This document shows positions 32,572 to 39,569 of a stretch of DNA of 41,931 nt, piece after piece (within the stretch, counting starts at the first letter, position 1; every line of letters begins with the position of its first letter). This DNA comes from Chloroflexota bacterium (GTDB lineage Bacteria; Chloroflexota; Anaerolineae; B4-G1), in assembly GCA_024232355.1 (NCBI GenBank), contig JAAEPW010000286.1, positions 1 to 41,931 on the forward strand, given 5' to 3'. Both the position numbers and the translations under genes were made by a program. The notes below the pieces were generated by a model. It was given only the letters and a program-made list of their open reading frames with translations, searched no databases and was not told the DNA's origin.

Positions 32572-34334
32572 ACCAACCGGCTAAAGGACCAGGGGGCCAA
32601 AGGACAGGGAACAAGCCACACACTGATTTGGCCCCCTGGTCTCCCCGTCTCCATATTTCTCTGTTTCCCCATATCCTGATCATTATTCCCCTGGTCTTTT
32701 TGCTTTTCTTTTATTTTTACCCGCTCGGCTCCATCCTGACACTCTCCTTCGTCCCCGATGGAAGAGTTGATCTGACAGCATTGGAGAGACTGTTCCGCTC
32801 ACCGACCGGCGAGTTCGGTTCATACTATCTGCAAACGCTCTGGTTCACCACCTGGCAAGCCGCGCTCTCGACGCTGTTGACGGTGGGACTGGCGCTGCCT
32901 GGAGCCTACGTCTTTGCCCGCTACGATTTTCCCGCCAAATCGCTCATCCAGGCGCTAACGACGGTTCCTTTCGTGCTGCCCACTATCGTCGTCTCGCTGG
33001 CCTTTACCGCGCTGTTGGGACCTCGTGGCTTGCTCAACTTGGCACTAATGGGGATTCTGAGCCTCGACCACCCACCCCTCGACCTTCAGTACACGCTGTC
33101 CATCATTCTGCTGGCGCACGTGTTCTACAACTATACATTGGTGCTGCGCATCGTAGGCACCTACTGGGCCAACCTCGATCCCCGGCTGGAGGAAGCGGCC
33201 CGTATGCTGGGGGCCAGTCGATGGCGCGCTTTCCGTGAGGTGACCCTGCCCCTACTGGCCCCCGCCATCGGCGCGGCGGCCCTCTTGGTCTTTGTCTTTT
33301 GCTTTACCAGTTTCGGCGTCATCCTGGTGCTGGGTGGGCCGCGCTTTGCCACGTTGGAGGTAGAAATCTACCGCCAGACGATCCACTACCTCAACCTGCC
33401 GCTGGCAGCGGCGCTGTCCGTCGTCCAGATCGTCTTTACCTTTGCACTGATGACTATCTACACCCGGCTCCAGGCGCGTCTGACGCTGCCGCTGGAACTG
33501 CGATCGCGCCAGGCCACCCAGCGACCGTTGCGCCACTGGCGTGGAAAGCTGCTGGTGCTCGCCAACGTAGGGCTGATACTGATACTGCTGGTCGCGCCGC
33601 TGGCAGCGCTGGTCGAGCGCTCGCTGACAATGTCCGCCGAAAGGGGGGTATCGTTGGCTTCCTATCGCCAGTTGTTCGACAACCCACGCGGCTCGGCCTT
33701 TTACGTGCCACCGGTGGCAGCGGTGCGCAACTCGGTGGGCTTTGCCCTGGCGACAGTGGCGCTCTCGGTAACGCTGGGCTTGATGGCAGCAGTGGTATTG
33801 GACGCCCAAAGAGAAATCCGCTTGCTTGACCCGATCTTTATGCTCCCCCTGGGCACCTCGGCGGTGACACTGGGACTAGGCTACATCGTCGCGCTAGACA
33901 AGCCCCCCCTCAACCTGCGCACCTCGCCACTGCTGGTCGTGCTGGCCCACACCCTGGTCGCGCTGCCCTTTGTCGTGCGCAGTGTACTGCCAGCGCTGCG
34001 CTCCATCCATCCCCGTCTGCGCGAGACGGCCGCTCTGCTGGGCGCCCCACCCTGGCGCGTCTGGCGTGAGGTAGATCTGCCCATCGTGGCGCGAGCGGTA
34101 CTGGTGGGCGCGGTGTTTGCCTTTACCATCTCGATGGGCGAGTTCGGTGCCACCAGCCTGATCGCTCGCCCCGAGCGCCCCACGATGCCTATTGCCATTT
34201 ATCGCTTTCTGGGTCGCCCTGGCGCGGCGAATTATGGACAGGCACTGGCAATGTCTACGTTGTTAATGGTGGTGTGTACGCTGGGGTTTCTGGCGATTGA
34301 GCGGTTTCGGGTGGGAGATGTGGGGGAGTTTTGA
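32568..34334 (+). CDS. thiP: thiamin ABC transporter permease
   Basis: 588 residues, slightly longer than E. coli ThiP (536). It is a duplicated permease with two sets of about six membrane helices and two EAA loops for the ATPase: EEAARMLGASRWRAFREVTLPL near 205-225 and RETAALLGAPPWRVWREVDLPI near 485-505. The start is TTG 32568, overlapping the thiB stop; TTG 32628 is an alternative. The first 30 residues are low-quality sequence made from a long inverted repeat. No ThiQ ATPase gene follows: the next gene is a sigma factor behind its own promoter. The ATPase must be elsewhere or shared. Confidence 0.9.
   Translation: MNQPAKGPGGQRTGNKPHTDLAPWSPRLHISLFPHILIIIPLVFLLFFYFYPLGSILTLSFVPDGRVDLTALERLFRSPTGEFGSYYLQTLWFTTWQAALSTLLTVGLALPGAYVFARYDFPAKSLIQALTTVPFVLPTIVVSLAFTALLGPRGLLNLALMGILSLDHPPLDLQYTLSIILLAHVFYNYTLVLRIVGTYWANLDPRLEEAARMLGASRWRAFREVTLPLLAPAIGAAALLVFVFCFTSFGVILVLGGPRFATLEVEIYRQTIHYLNLPLAAALSVVQIVFTFALMTIYTRLQARLTLPLELRSRQATQRPLRHWRGKLLVLANVGLILILLVAPLAALVERSLTMSAERGVSLASYRQLFDNPRGSAFYVPPVAAVRNSVGFALATVALSVTLGLMAAVVLDAQREIRLLDPIFMLPLGTSAVTLGLGYIVALDKPPLNLRTSPLLVVLAHTLVALPFVVRSVLPALRSIHPRLRETAALLGAPPWRVWREVDLPIVARAVLVGAVFAFTISMGEFGATSLIARPERPTMPIAIYRFLGRPGAANYGQALAMSTLLMVVCTLGFLAIERFRVGDVGEF
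32587..32641. repeat. 15-bp perfect inverted repeat at the start of thiP
   Basis: GACCAGGGGGCCAAA (32587-32601) and its exact complement (32627-32641) are separated by 25 bases. The stem would be very stable in the thiB-thiP mRNA, right after the thiP start. It is not followed by a T-run. It may lower thiP relative to thiB or reflect a small inserted element. Confidence 0.7.
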
Positions 34335-34410
34335 GTTCGCATATCCAGTCTACCCTCACTGAAATAAAGCAGAAACCAACGAACACATCCCTAACATACT
34401 CCTCATTAGA

Positions 34411-34439
34411 TTGACCACAAACCATTCCTCTGTTATACT
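34411..34439 (+). promoter_or_regulatory. promoter of the second ECF sigma unit
   Basis: TTGACC (34411-34416) and TATACT (34434-34439) with a 17-bp spacer. Transcription would begin near 34446, giving a leader of about 90 bases before the sigma ATG. Confidence 0.75.
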
Positions 34440-34477
34440 CAGCCATGTCACCACAAAGTAGCGCAACCGAGAGCACA

Positions 34478-34534
34478 CGACGGTGTTCTATCTTTCAAAC
34501 CCGTCGCTCTCCAAACCGGTGATAGGAGCGACGG
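34478..34534 (+). promoter_or_regulatory. leader with mutually exclusive hairpins masking the ribosome site
   Basis: CCGTCGCTC (34501-34509) pairs perfectly with GAGCGACGG (34526-34534), which includes part of the AGGAG ribosome site and ends one base before the ATG. An earlier CGACGG (34478-34483) can instead pair with CCGTCG (34501-34506), which would free the ribosome site. A 25-codon open frame (34445-34522) runs across the structure and stops 13 bases before the sigma start. Confidence 0.5.
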
Positions 34535-34535
34535 T

Positions 34536-35096
34536 ATGCAGGAAGCAAGCGATTCGACGCTCATCGCGAGTGCAAAAGAAGATTCAGAAGCATTTGGCCT
34601 TTTGTACGACCGATACGTCAACCGCATCTATAACTATATATATTATCGTACTGGCAATCATCACGATGCTGAGGATTTAACAGCCCGCACTTTCTACAAG
34701 GCATTAAAGCATTTGCCGCGTTACGTGGATCGGGGAGCACCCTTTTCGGCGTATTTGTATCGAATTGCGCACAATATTGTGGCAAACTGGCATCGAGACA
34801 CCAGTCGACGGCAGATCATCTCTCTCGACGATTTGATTATCACGGTGCCAAGTCAACAAGAACCAACTGCCATGGCAGAAAAAAGGGATGAGCAAGAGGA
34901 ACTGCTCCAAGCAGTCCGCAAGCTGCCACCAGAGCGACAGCAGCTACTCATCCTCAAATTGGTCGAGCAGATGAGCAATGCCGAAATCGCGCAGGTGATG
35001 AAACGAACTGAGGGAGCGATCAAATCACTCTACCACAGGACACTGGTGGCGTTGCGTGAGGAATTGGGCAATGGGAATGCCAAGCCTGAAACGTGA
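34536..35096 (+). CDS. ECF-type sigma-70 factor
   Basis: 186 residues. Region 2: FGLLYDRYVNRIYNYIYYRT and HHDAEDLTARTFYKALKHLPRY, with AYLYRIAHNIVANWHRD; region 4: PPERQQLLILKLVEQMSNAEIAQVMKRTEGAIKSLYHR, a helix-turn-helix, here named in parts (LVEQMSNAEIAQVMKRTEG carries the turn). It is only distantly similar to the sigma factor at 17295. The gene has its own promoter and a leader that seems to fold over the ribosome site. It is followed without a gap by a membrane protein that may be its anti-sigma factor. Confidence 0.92.
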   Translation: MQEASDSTLIASAKEDSEAFGLLYDRYVNRIYNYIYYRTGNHHDAEDLTARTFYKALKHLPRYVDRGAPFSAYLYRIAHNIVANWHRDTSRRQIISLDDLIITVPSQQEPTAMAEKRDEQEELLQAVRKLPPERQQLLILKLVEQMSNAEIAQVMKRTEGAIKSLYHRTLVALREELGNGNAKPET

Positions 35097-35528
35097 ATGA
35101 ACAAAAACGGGTGGGGGGATATCACGGGGGAACGAGTAATGAAAATGAGAAAAAAACGCGTGAAACAAGTACTATCCGTGCATGCCAATGGTCTGACTAA
35201 CAAACCGCAAGCGCAGCAACAAATCAGCCTGACGGACATAGAACACAACCAACTAACCCCGTTATTCCAGCTTGCCGAGCGATTGCATCAAAATATGCAG
35301 CCGGTACAACCTTCGACCGCCTTTGTTCGCACCCTGGGTCAAGAATTGGCAAATAATGCCAAGCACCAGGTCACACTGACAAAGCGATTTCGCAAGTCGG
35401 TACTGATTGGTGCAGCGGCGGTTGGATCACTTGTGTCTATCGCATCGTTGGTGGGAGCAATCGTGTACGTCATCGTGCGATGGCGCGAGCAAGCGCATAC
35501 ACAAACCATCCAAGCGCCAACTGTCTGA
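35097..35528 (+). CDS. single-pass membrane protein, candidate anti-sigma factor
   Basis: 143 residues if read from ATG 35097, right after the sigma stop; ATG 35139 (GGGGGA upstream) would give 129 residues and looks equally good. A basic N-terminus (KMRKKRVKQVL) is followed by a polar helical part with TDIEHNQLTPLFQLAERLHQN and FVRTLGQELANNA, then one membrane helix at about 103-126 and a short tail. There is no zinc-finger cysteine motif. Position and topology suggest that it holds the preceding sigma factor at the membrane; the evidence is gene order only. Confidence 0.55.
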   Translation: MNKNGWGDITGERVMKMRKKRVKQVLSVHANGLTNKPQAQQQISLTDIEHNQLTPLFQLAERLHQNMQPVQPSTAFVRTLGQELANNAKHQVTLTKRFRKSVLIGAAAVGSLVSIASLVGAIVYVIVRWREQAHTQTIQAPTV

Positions 35529-35560
35529 GCAAAAAGCAGCATAGCAACGTCACAGGATGA

Positions 35561-35588
35561 GGGCTCTGGCTAGTGCCGGAGCCCTTTT
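35561..35588 (+). terminator. rho-independent terminator
   Basis: A 10-bp stem (35561-35570 with 35575-35584, one T-G pair), TAGT loop and TTTT lie 30 bp after the membrane protein stop. It ends the sigma unit and borders the convergent small gene at 35587. Confidence 0.85.
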
Positions 35589-35760
35589 ATTTCCCCTGAT
35601 GGCGCGCCTGCTTCCTCTGCAACTCTAATCGGCGCTCTGTGCTGCGGAGCCGTTCTTCAAATTCTTGCAGCAACAACAGGATCTGGCCAATCACTTGCTC
35701 AACCGTCAGATCTTCTCGCCCCCAGGCTCGAATCACATCCTCTAAACCGTATGTGCCCAT
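35587..35760 (-). CDS. 57-residue coiled-coil-like protein under XRE-type control
   Basis: ATG 35760 is used because AAGGAG lies 8 bases upstream; a frame extension to 35796 crosses the operator palindrome. The product MGTYGLEDVIRAWGREDL is followed by a long amphipathic helix (EQVIGQILLLLQEFEERLRSTERRLELQRKQ) that could form a coiled coil. No known family comes to mind. The gene has a perfect consensus promoter with operator-like palindromes and lies after an XRE-type regulator gene on the same strand. A short regulated protein beside an HTH gene can be an antitoxin-like or prophage-like control unit, but no toxin is evident. Confidence 0.55.
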   Translation of the reverse strand: MGTYGLEDVIRAWGREDLTVEQVIGQILLLLQEFEERLRSTERRLELQRKQARHQGK

Positions 35761-35775
35761 AGCTATGTCTCCTTC

Positions 35776-35789
35776 ACACGTTAACGTGT
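35776..35789. promoter_or_regulatory. 14-bp palindromic operator candidate O2
   Basis: ACACGTTAACGTGT is a perfect palindrome just upstream of the ribosome site of the 57-residue gene. It repeats the half-sites of the site at 35846-35859. Confidence 0.6.
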
Positions 35790-35797
35790 AATCCAAG

Positions 35798-35826
35798 TTA
35801 AAAACCAGGGGAGCATTGGCTCCCCT
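35798..35826 (-). terminator. terminator-like hairpin in the leader of the 57-residue gene
   Basis: AGGGGAGC/GCTCCCCT (35807-35814 with 35819-35826) with a four-base loop, followed on the minus strand by GG and five T. It could end transcription from the XRE gene or act as an attenuator for the promoter just upstream. Confidence 0.6.
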
Positions 35827-35840
35827 TGAGTGACATTTCC

Positions 35841-35869
35841 ATTATACACGGAAACGTGTGAGTTGTCAA
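35841..35869 (-). promoter_or_regulatory. perfect consensus promoter with operator candidate O1 in the spacer
   Basis: Minus-strand TTGACA (35864-35869), 17 bp, TATAAT (35841-35846): an exact match to the sigma-70 consensus. The spacer contains ACACGGAAACGTGT (35846-35859 on the plus strand), an imperfect copy of the 14-bp palindrome at 35776. Repression by the adjacent XRE protein is the obvious model. Confidence 0.75.
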
Positions 35870-35883
35870 GAGACAAAAATGGG

Positions 35884-36126
35884 CTAGGGTTCTGTTCCCT
35901 CCTCCTCTACAGTGACCCGGTACTCGAAACCCGCTCGATCTGCGACGAGGGTAAGCAACCGGTTCATCCCACCCCTGGGACGATACATCCCAATCTCCCA
36001 TTCACTGATGGTCTGCTGGCGCGTGCCCAACTCGTCCGACATCTGCTGCTGAGTCATTCCCAGATGCCTGCGCAGTTTGCGAATGGATTCGTTATTCCAT
36101 TGATACTTGACCGTGCGCTTGCCCAC
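35884..36126 (-). CDS. small XRE-family transcriptional regulator
   Basis: 80 residues from a GTG start with GGAGGT about 6 bases upstream. Residues about 12-60 form a Cro/C1-type helix-turn-helix: IRKLRRHLGMTQQQMSDELG, then TRQQTISEWEIGMYRPRG. The short C-terminus (ADRAGFEYRVTVEEE) is acidic. There is no sensor or dimerisation domain beyond this. Two related 14-bp palindromes lie just downstream, in and after a consensus promoter for the next gene, and are its likely binding sites. Confidence 0.88.
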   Translation of the reverse strand: MGKRTVKYQWNNESIRKLRRHLGMTQQQMSDELGTRQQTISEWEIGMYRPRGGMNRLLTLVADRAGFEYRVTVEEEGTEP

Positions 36127-36144
36127 GCACCCACCTCCAAACCA

Positions 36145-36173
36145 ATTTTACCTGCCTTCACAATGCGCGTCAA
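36145..36173 (-). promoter_or_regulatory. promoter of the XRE gene
   Basis: Minus-strand TTGACG (36168-36173) and TAAAAT (36145-36150), 17 bp apart. The transcript would begin only about 12 bases before the GTG start, so the 5' leader is very short. Confidence 0.5.
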
Positions 36174-36206
36174 GTCTCGGTATTGGCGCGCGTATGACAA
36201 ACCCAA

Positions 36207-38399
36207 TCACCCGTTGCGGAGAACGAGCGGCAGATAGATTCGCTCGACCAGATATAGGCCCAGCACATTATACGTATAGGTGTATGCCTCCCCTCCCCCA
36301 GACCAGGTAATCGTAATAGGCAACGTACGCACGTACTCGCCGTCGGTACTGACAGTTCGCAGACGATAGGGCCGGTCGGCATAATAAATGGTCGTGGTGA
36401 AGGCCCACGGGCGAGTGACGACGGGAGTGAACACGTCGTGACCGGTCCCATCGAGCAAGTGGAGCGAGACCTGGGTCAACGTGATCTCTTCAAATATCAC
36501 CGTCGAGCCATTGAGAATAGAATCATCCCAAACTCCATTCCGATTCTCGTCGGCAAAAAAGGTGCCAATGCTGATTTGTAGGGTGGCGGTCAGGTCAAGC
36601 GTGACGTGGGCCTGCGGTTCGTCGGGCCAGGCTTCACGGTTGCCCACGCGATCGGTCGCTCGCGAGCGAAAATAGTACGTATGGCCATGTTCGCCGGTGA
36701 ATTGGCTAGAGGTGACGGTGGTCGAGGGCTGCCAGTCAGTCCATTCGCCACTAGCACCGTCACGCAATTGTATGTCGTAGAGCCAGACGCCTGATTCGTT
36801 GTCCCACCCCTCCCAGGTGACGGTCAAGGCGAGGGTGGTGGTCATTGCTGGCAATGAATGAACGGTGGAGGTGGGTGGCTCGTTTAACGTCTCAGATTCA
36901 ATGATGATAAACGGATCACCGCCAATGATATAATCATTCTCGTTTGGATATGGTCGGTGAGCAGTAGCACCGGGCAAAGTGGTGGTGTAAACATGGTACT
37001 CGAGCGTACCGGGCAGGATATTTGTCGCAATAACTATACGCGTCACGCCCAAACGATCTACAAAGGTGGCTGTAGGCAACACTGCCGGAAGCGTATAGAC
37101 GCTGGTGGCAGTGTTGTCGTTCCAGAGCACGCTGACCTTGCCACGCGGCGTGCCCCACAGCGTGACGCGCATATTGGAGCCATCGGGCACGCGGGTGACA
37201 AAGGTTGGAGAAACAAGATATGTAGCGGCGACTTGATAAGCAATGTACGCAGGCCGAAAATAGTTCTCGTCGTGGGTCAGTCCAAAGTGCTCGGACATCA
37301 CGTCGTCGTGAACGCGGAACCAATGATAGCGCCCAACGTCGGCGGCGATGGCATTGGCATAGGATTGAATCAGGTACGCGGCAGCCTCCACTTCGGTCGC
37401 GCTGTACTCGGAGCGCACACCCGGATAGTCGCCATCATAGACTGGAACGCCGGTCTCTGTGAGCCAGATGGGACGATCAGGCACATAGACCATCATCCGG
37501 CTGCGGATCTGGTTCACCACATCGTAGGTCGTGGAAGCACGGCTGTACAGATGAACGGACATCACGTCGAAAAAGTAATTGTTGTCCGGCGCGGTCGGGT
37601 CATCGTTGAGGATGTCTAGCACTCGCTCAAAGTACGTCGGGTCGGCCCAATAGTGCAGACCGGCAAAAAGAACGGTCGCATCGGGATCAGCAGCCTTGAC
37701 AGCCTGGTAACCGACCTTGAGTAATTGCGCGTACTCGGCCTCACTGCCCAGCCAGAACCAGTCCCATTCCACCTCGTTCCACATCTCCCATTGCTTTACC
37801 CGGTCTTGATAACGCACGACGGTGTTGTAGACAAACTCGGCCCAGTGATTGCCGTTGAAATCGCCAACGGTCCACGTGTTGTACAGCCCTGCCGGAGGGC
37901 AAGCACCCGGGTCCGATGCAGCGGGGGCAAGCGTCTTTGCACGACCAACCTCCGGGGCGTACCATCCGGGCGGTCTCTCACCCGATGCCATTTTGGTCTC
38001 GGATGCCAGCCCGGCCGCCAGAGGGCAGCCGGGTTTGCGAAAGTCTTCGGGAGTGGCCATTAAAATACCGATCAGGTCGATCCCAGCAGCCCATTCATCA
38101 TCCACCAGGCTATCATATCCCCCATAGCCATTGATGAGGGCATCCCAACGAAAGTCAACACGATCGTGGCGCGCGCCAGCATCGTGAGTGAGCGGCAAGA
38201 AAGGCCGGTTGCCAGGTTCATAGTAATAAGCATAGCATACACTAGCAAAACCATCCACGTTGGTGACTGGGGGTAACGGGGTGACGTCAGCCGGTTCGGC
38301 AACGGCAGGCTGAGCCAAAACCAACATCAACGTCAAAGTCAATGCACAGCCCAAAAGTAGCACGGCAACAACAGTGCGTCTCATCCACGTTATCTTCAT
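36207..38399 (-). CDS. secreted clan GH-A-like glycoside hydrolase with YLPLV tail
   Basis: 730 residues; GGAGGT lies just before the ATG. Signal peptide at about 6-33. Residues 45-400 look like a (beta/alpha)8 barrel: the presumed acid/base glutamate is in WEMWNEVEWDWFW near 209 and the presumed nucleophile in WLTETGVP near 315, the spacing of clan GH-A families such as GH39 or GH5. After the barrel come a beta domain, a fibronectin-like region (about 530-620, with DGASGEWTDWQPS and HTYYFRSRATDRVGN) and an end domain closing ERIYLPLVLRNG. It probably cleaves an extracellular polysaccharide; the substrate cannot be told. The family number is not certain. Confidence 0.78.
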   Translation of the reverse strand: MKITWMRRTVVAVLLLGCALTLTLMLVLAQPAVAEPADVTPLPPVTNVDGFASVCYAYYYEPGNRPFLPLTHDAGARHDRVDFRWDALINGYGGYDSLVDDEWAAGIDLIGILMATPEDFRKPGCPLAAGLASETKMASGERPPGWYAPEVGRAKTLAPAASDPGACPPAGLYNTWTVGDFNGNHWAEFVYNTVVRYQDRVKQWEMWNEVEWDWFWLGSEAEYAQLLKVGYQAVKAADPDATVLFAGLHYWADPTYFERVLDILNDDPTAPDNNYFFDVMSVHLYSRASTTYDVVNQIRSRMMVYVPDRPIWLTETGVPVYDGDYPGVRSEYSATEVEAAAYLIQSYANAIAADVGRYHWFRVHDDVMSEHFGLTHDENYFRPAYIAYQVAATYLVSPTFVTRVPDGSNMRVTLWGTPRGKVSVLWNDNTATSVYTLPAVLPTATFVDRLGVTRIVIATNILPGTLEYHVYTTTLPGATAHRPYPNENDYIIGGDPFIIIESETLNEPPTSTVHSLPAMTTTLALTVTWEGWDNESGVWLYDIQLRDGASGEWTDWQPSTTVTSSQFTGEHGHTYYFRSRATDRVGNREAWPDEPQAHVTLDLTATLQISIGTFFADENRNGVWDDSILNGSTVIFEEITLTQVSLHLLDGTGHDVFTPVVTRPWAFTTTIYYADRPYRLRTVSTDGEYVRTLPITITWSGGGEAYTYTYNVLGLYLVERIYLPLVLRNG

Positions 38400-38417
38400 T
38401 GTTCACCTCCTGGTCCA

Positions 38418-38446
38418 AGTATAACCGGGATAGATACGAGTGTCAA
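38418..38446 (-). promoter_or_regulatory. promoter of the glycoside hydrolase gene
   Basis: Minus-strand TTGACA (38441-38446) and TATACT (38418-38423), 17-bp spacer, about 20 bp before the ATG. Confidence 0.75.
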
Positions 38447-38454
38447 CAAAACGA

Positions 38455-38484
38455 TTGGACTTTTGCCTGCGCCAAGCGTATAAT
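38455..38484 (+). promoter_or_regulatory. promoter of the aldo/keto reductase gene
   Basis: TTGGAC (38455-38460) and perfect TATAAT (38479-38484), 18-bp spacer. It is divergent from the hydrolase promoter, nine bases away. Confidence 0.65.
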
Positions 38485-38524
38485 ACCGAAAAAGTGTCAA
38501 GAGTGAAACGTAAAGGAGGGCAAA

Positions 38525-39526
38525 ATGGAATATAAAGTCTTGGGCAAAACTGGCGTGCAAGTCTCACAACTATGCTTTGGCACAATGTCGTTTGGCGGCG
38601 ACGCCGACGCGGAAACCTCTGCGAACATGTTCCATCGCTGCCGCGATGCGGGTATCAATTTCTTTGACTGTGCGAACGTCTACGCTGGCGGGCGCTCTGA
38701 GAAGATCCTGGGCAAACTGATCGCTGACTGCCGTGACGAGATCGTGCTCACGTCCAAGGTCGGTGTGACTGCCGGAAACGATGTGAATGCAGGAGGCTTG
38801 TCGCGCCGCCACATTATGCTGGCGGCAGAAGACAGTCTGAAACGCCTGGGCACGGATCGCCTGGACGTTTATTTCGTCCACGTATTCGATGCCAAAACAC
38901 CAATCGAGGAGACGTTGCGCGCGCTGGACGACATGGTGCACCAGGGCAAGGTCCTGTATCTAGCAGTGAGCAACTGGGCCGCGTGGCAGATCGCCCAAGC
39001 ACTGGGCATCTCAGCGCAGGAGGGGTTGACCCGCTTTGAGTGCATCCAGCCGATGTACAACCTGGTCAAGCGCCAGGCCGAGGTCGAGATTCTGCCGTTG
39101 GCAAAGGCTGAGCAGATGGGCGTTATCCCGTATAGTCCCCTGGGCGGGGGCTTGCTGACCGGGAAATTCGGTACGGCGCGCAAGCCGGAAAGTGGACGGT
39201 TGGTGGAAAATCAAATGTACATGGCACGCTACGGCAACCCGGCATATTACGAGATCGCGGAACGGTTTGTCGCTCACGCCAAAGAGCGCGGCGTGCATCC
39301 CGCAACACTGGCAATAGCGTGGGTAATGGCACACCCAGCGATCACCGCGCCCATCATCGGCGCGCGCAACCTGGAACAATTGGAGGCTTCGCTGGCTGCC
39401 TTCGACGTGGAAATGACGCCCGAATGGCGAGCCGAAATCTCGGCGCTATCCATCGAGCCAGCACCAGCGACCGATCGCACCGAGGAAAAGAGCGGGGTGT
39501 TTTACCAGGGGGCAAAGTCAAAGTAG
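38525..39526 (+). CDS. aldo/keto reductase
   Basis: 333 residues, cytoplasmic, AGGAGG ribosome site. NADPH-dependent oxidoreductase of the (beta/alpha)8 type. The catalytic tetrad is visible: D48, Y53 (FFDCANVYAGG), K78 (LTSKVGV) and H119 (YFVHVFD). The C-terminal cofactor signature PIIGARNLEQLEASL is present. It belongs to the group of Tas/YajO/YghZ-like reductases, whose substrates are often small aldehydes; the substrate here is unknown. It is transcribed alone, divergent from the glycoside hydrolase, so a sugar-related substrate is possible but unsupported. Confidence 0.92.
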   Translation: MEYKVLGKTGVQVSQLCFGTMSFGGDADAETSANMFHRCRDAGINFFDCANVYAGGRSEKILGKLIADCRDEIVLTSKVGVTAGNDVNAGGLSRRHIMLAAEDSLKRLGTDRLDVYFVHVFDAKTPIEETLRALDDMVHQGKVLYLAVSNWAAWQIAQALGISAQEGLTRFECIQPMYNLVKRQAEVEILPLAKAEQMGVIPYSPLGGGLLTGKFGTARKPESGRLVENQMYMARYGNPAYYEIAERFVAHAKERGVHPATLAIAWVMAHPAITAPIIGARNLEQLEASLAAFDVEMTPEWRAEISALSIEPAPATDRTEEKSGVFYQGAKSK

Positions 39527-39569
39527 CATTTGCTCGGCTTTTGACCGTTGATCGCCGTCATCCGTCGCC

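Noticed and set aside
34445..34522. 25-codon frame before the second sigma gene as a separate gene
   Set aside because: Its ATG falls at the expected transcription start with no ribosome site, so it is kept only as part of the leader description.
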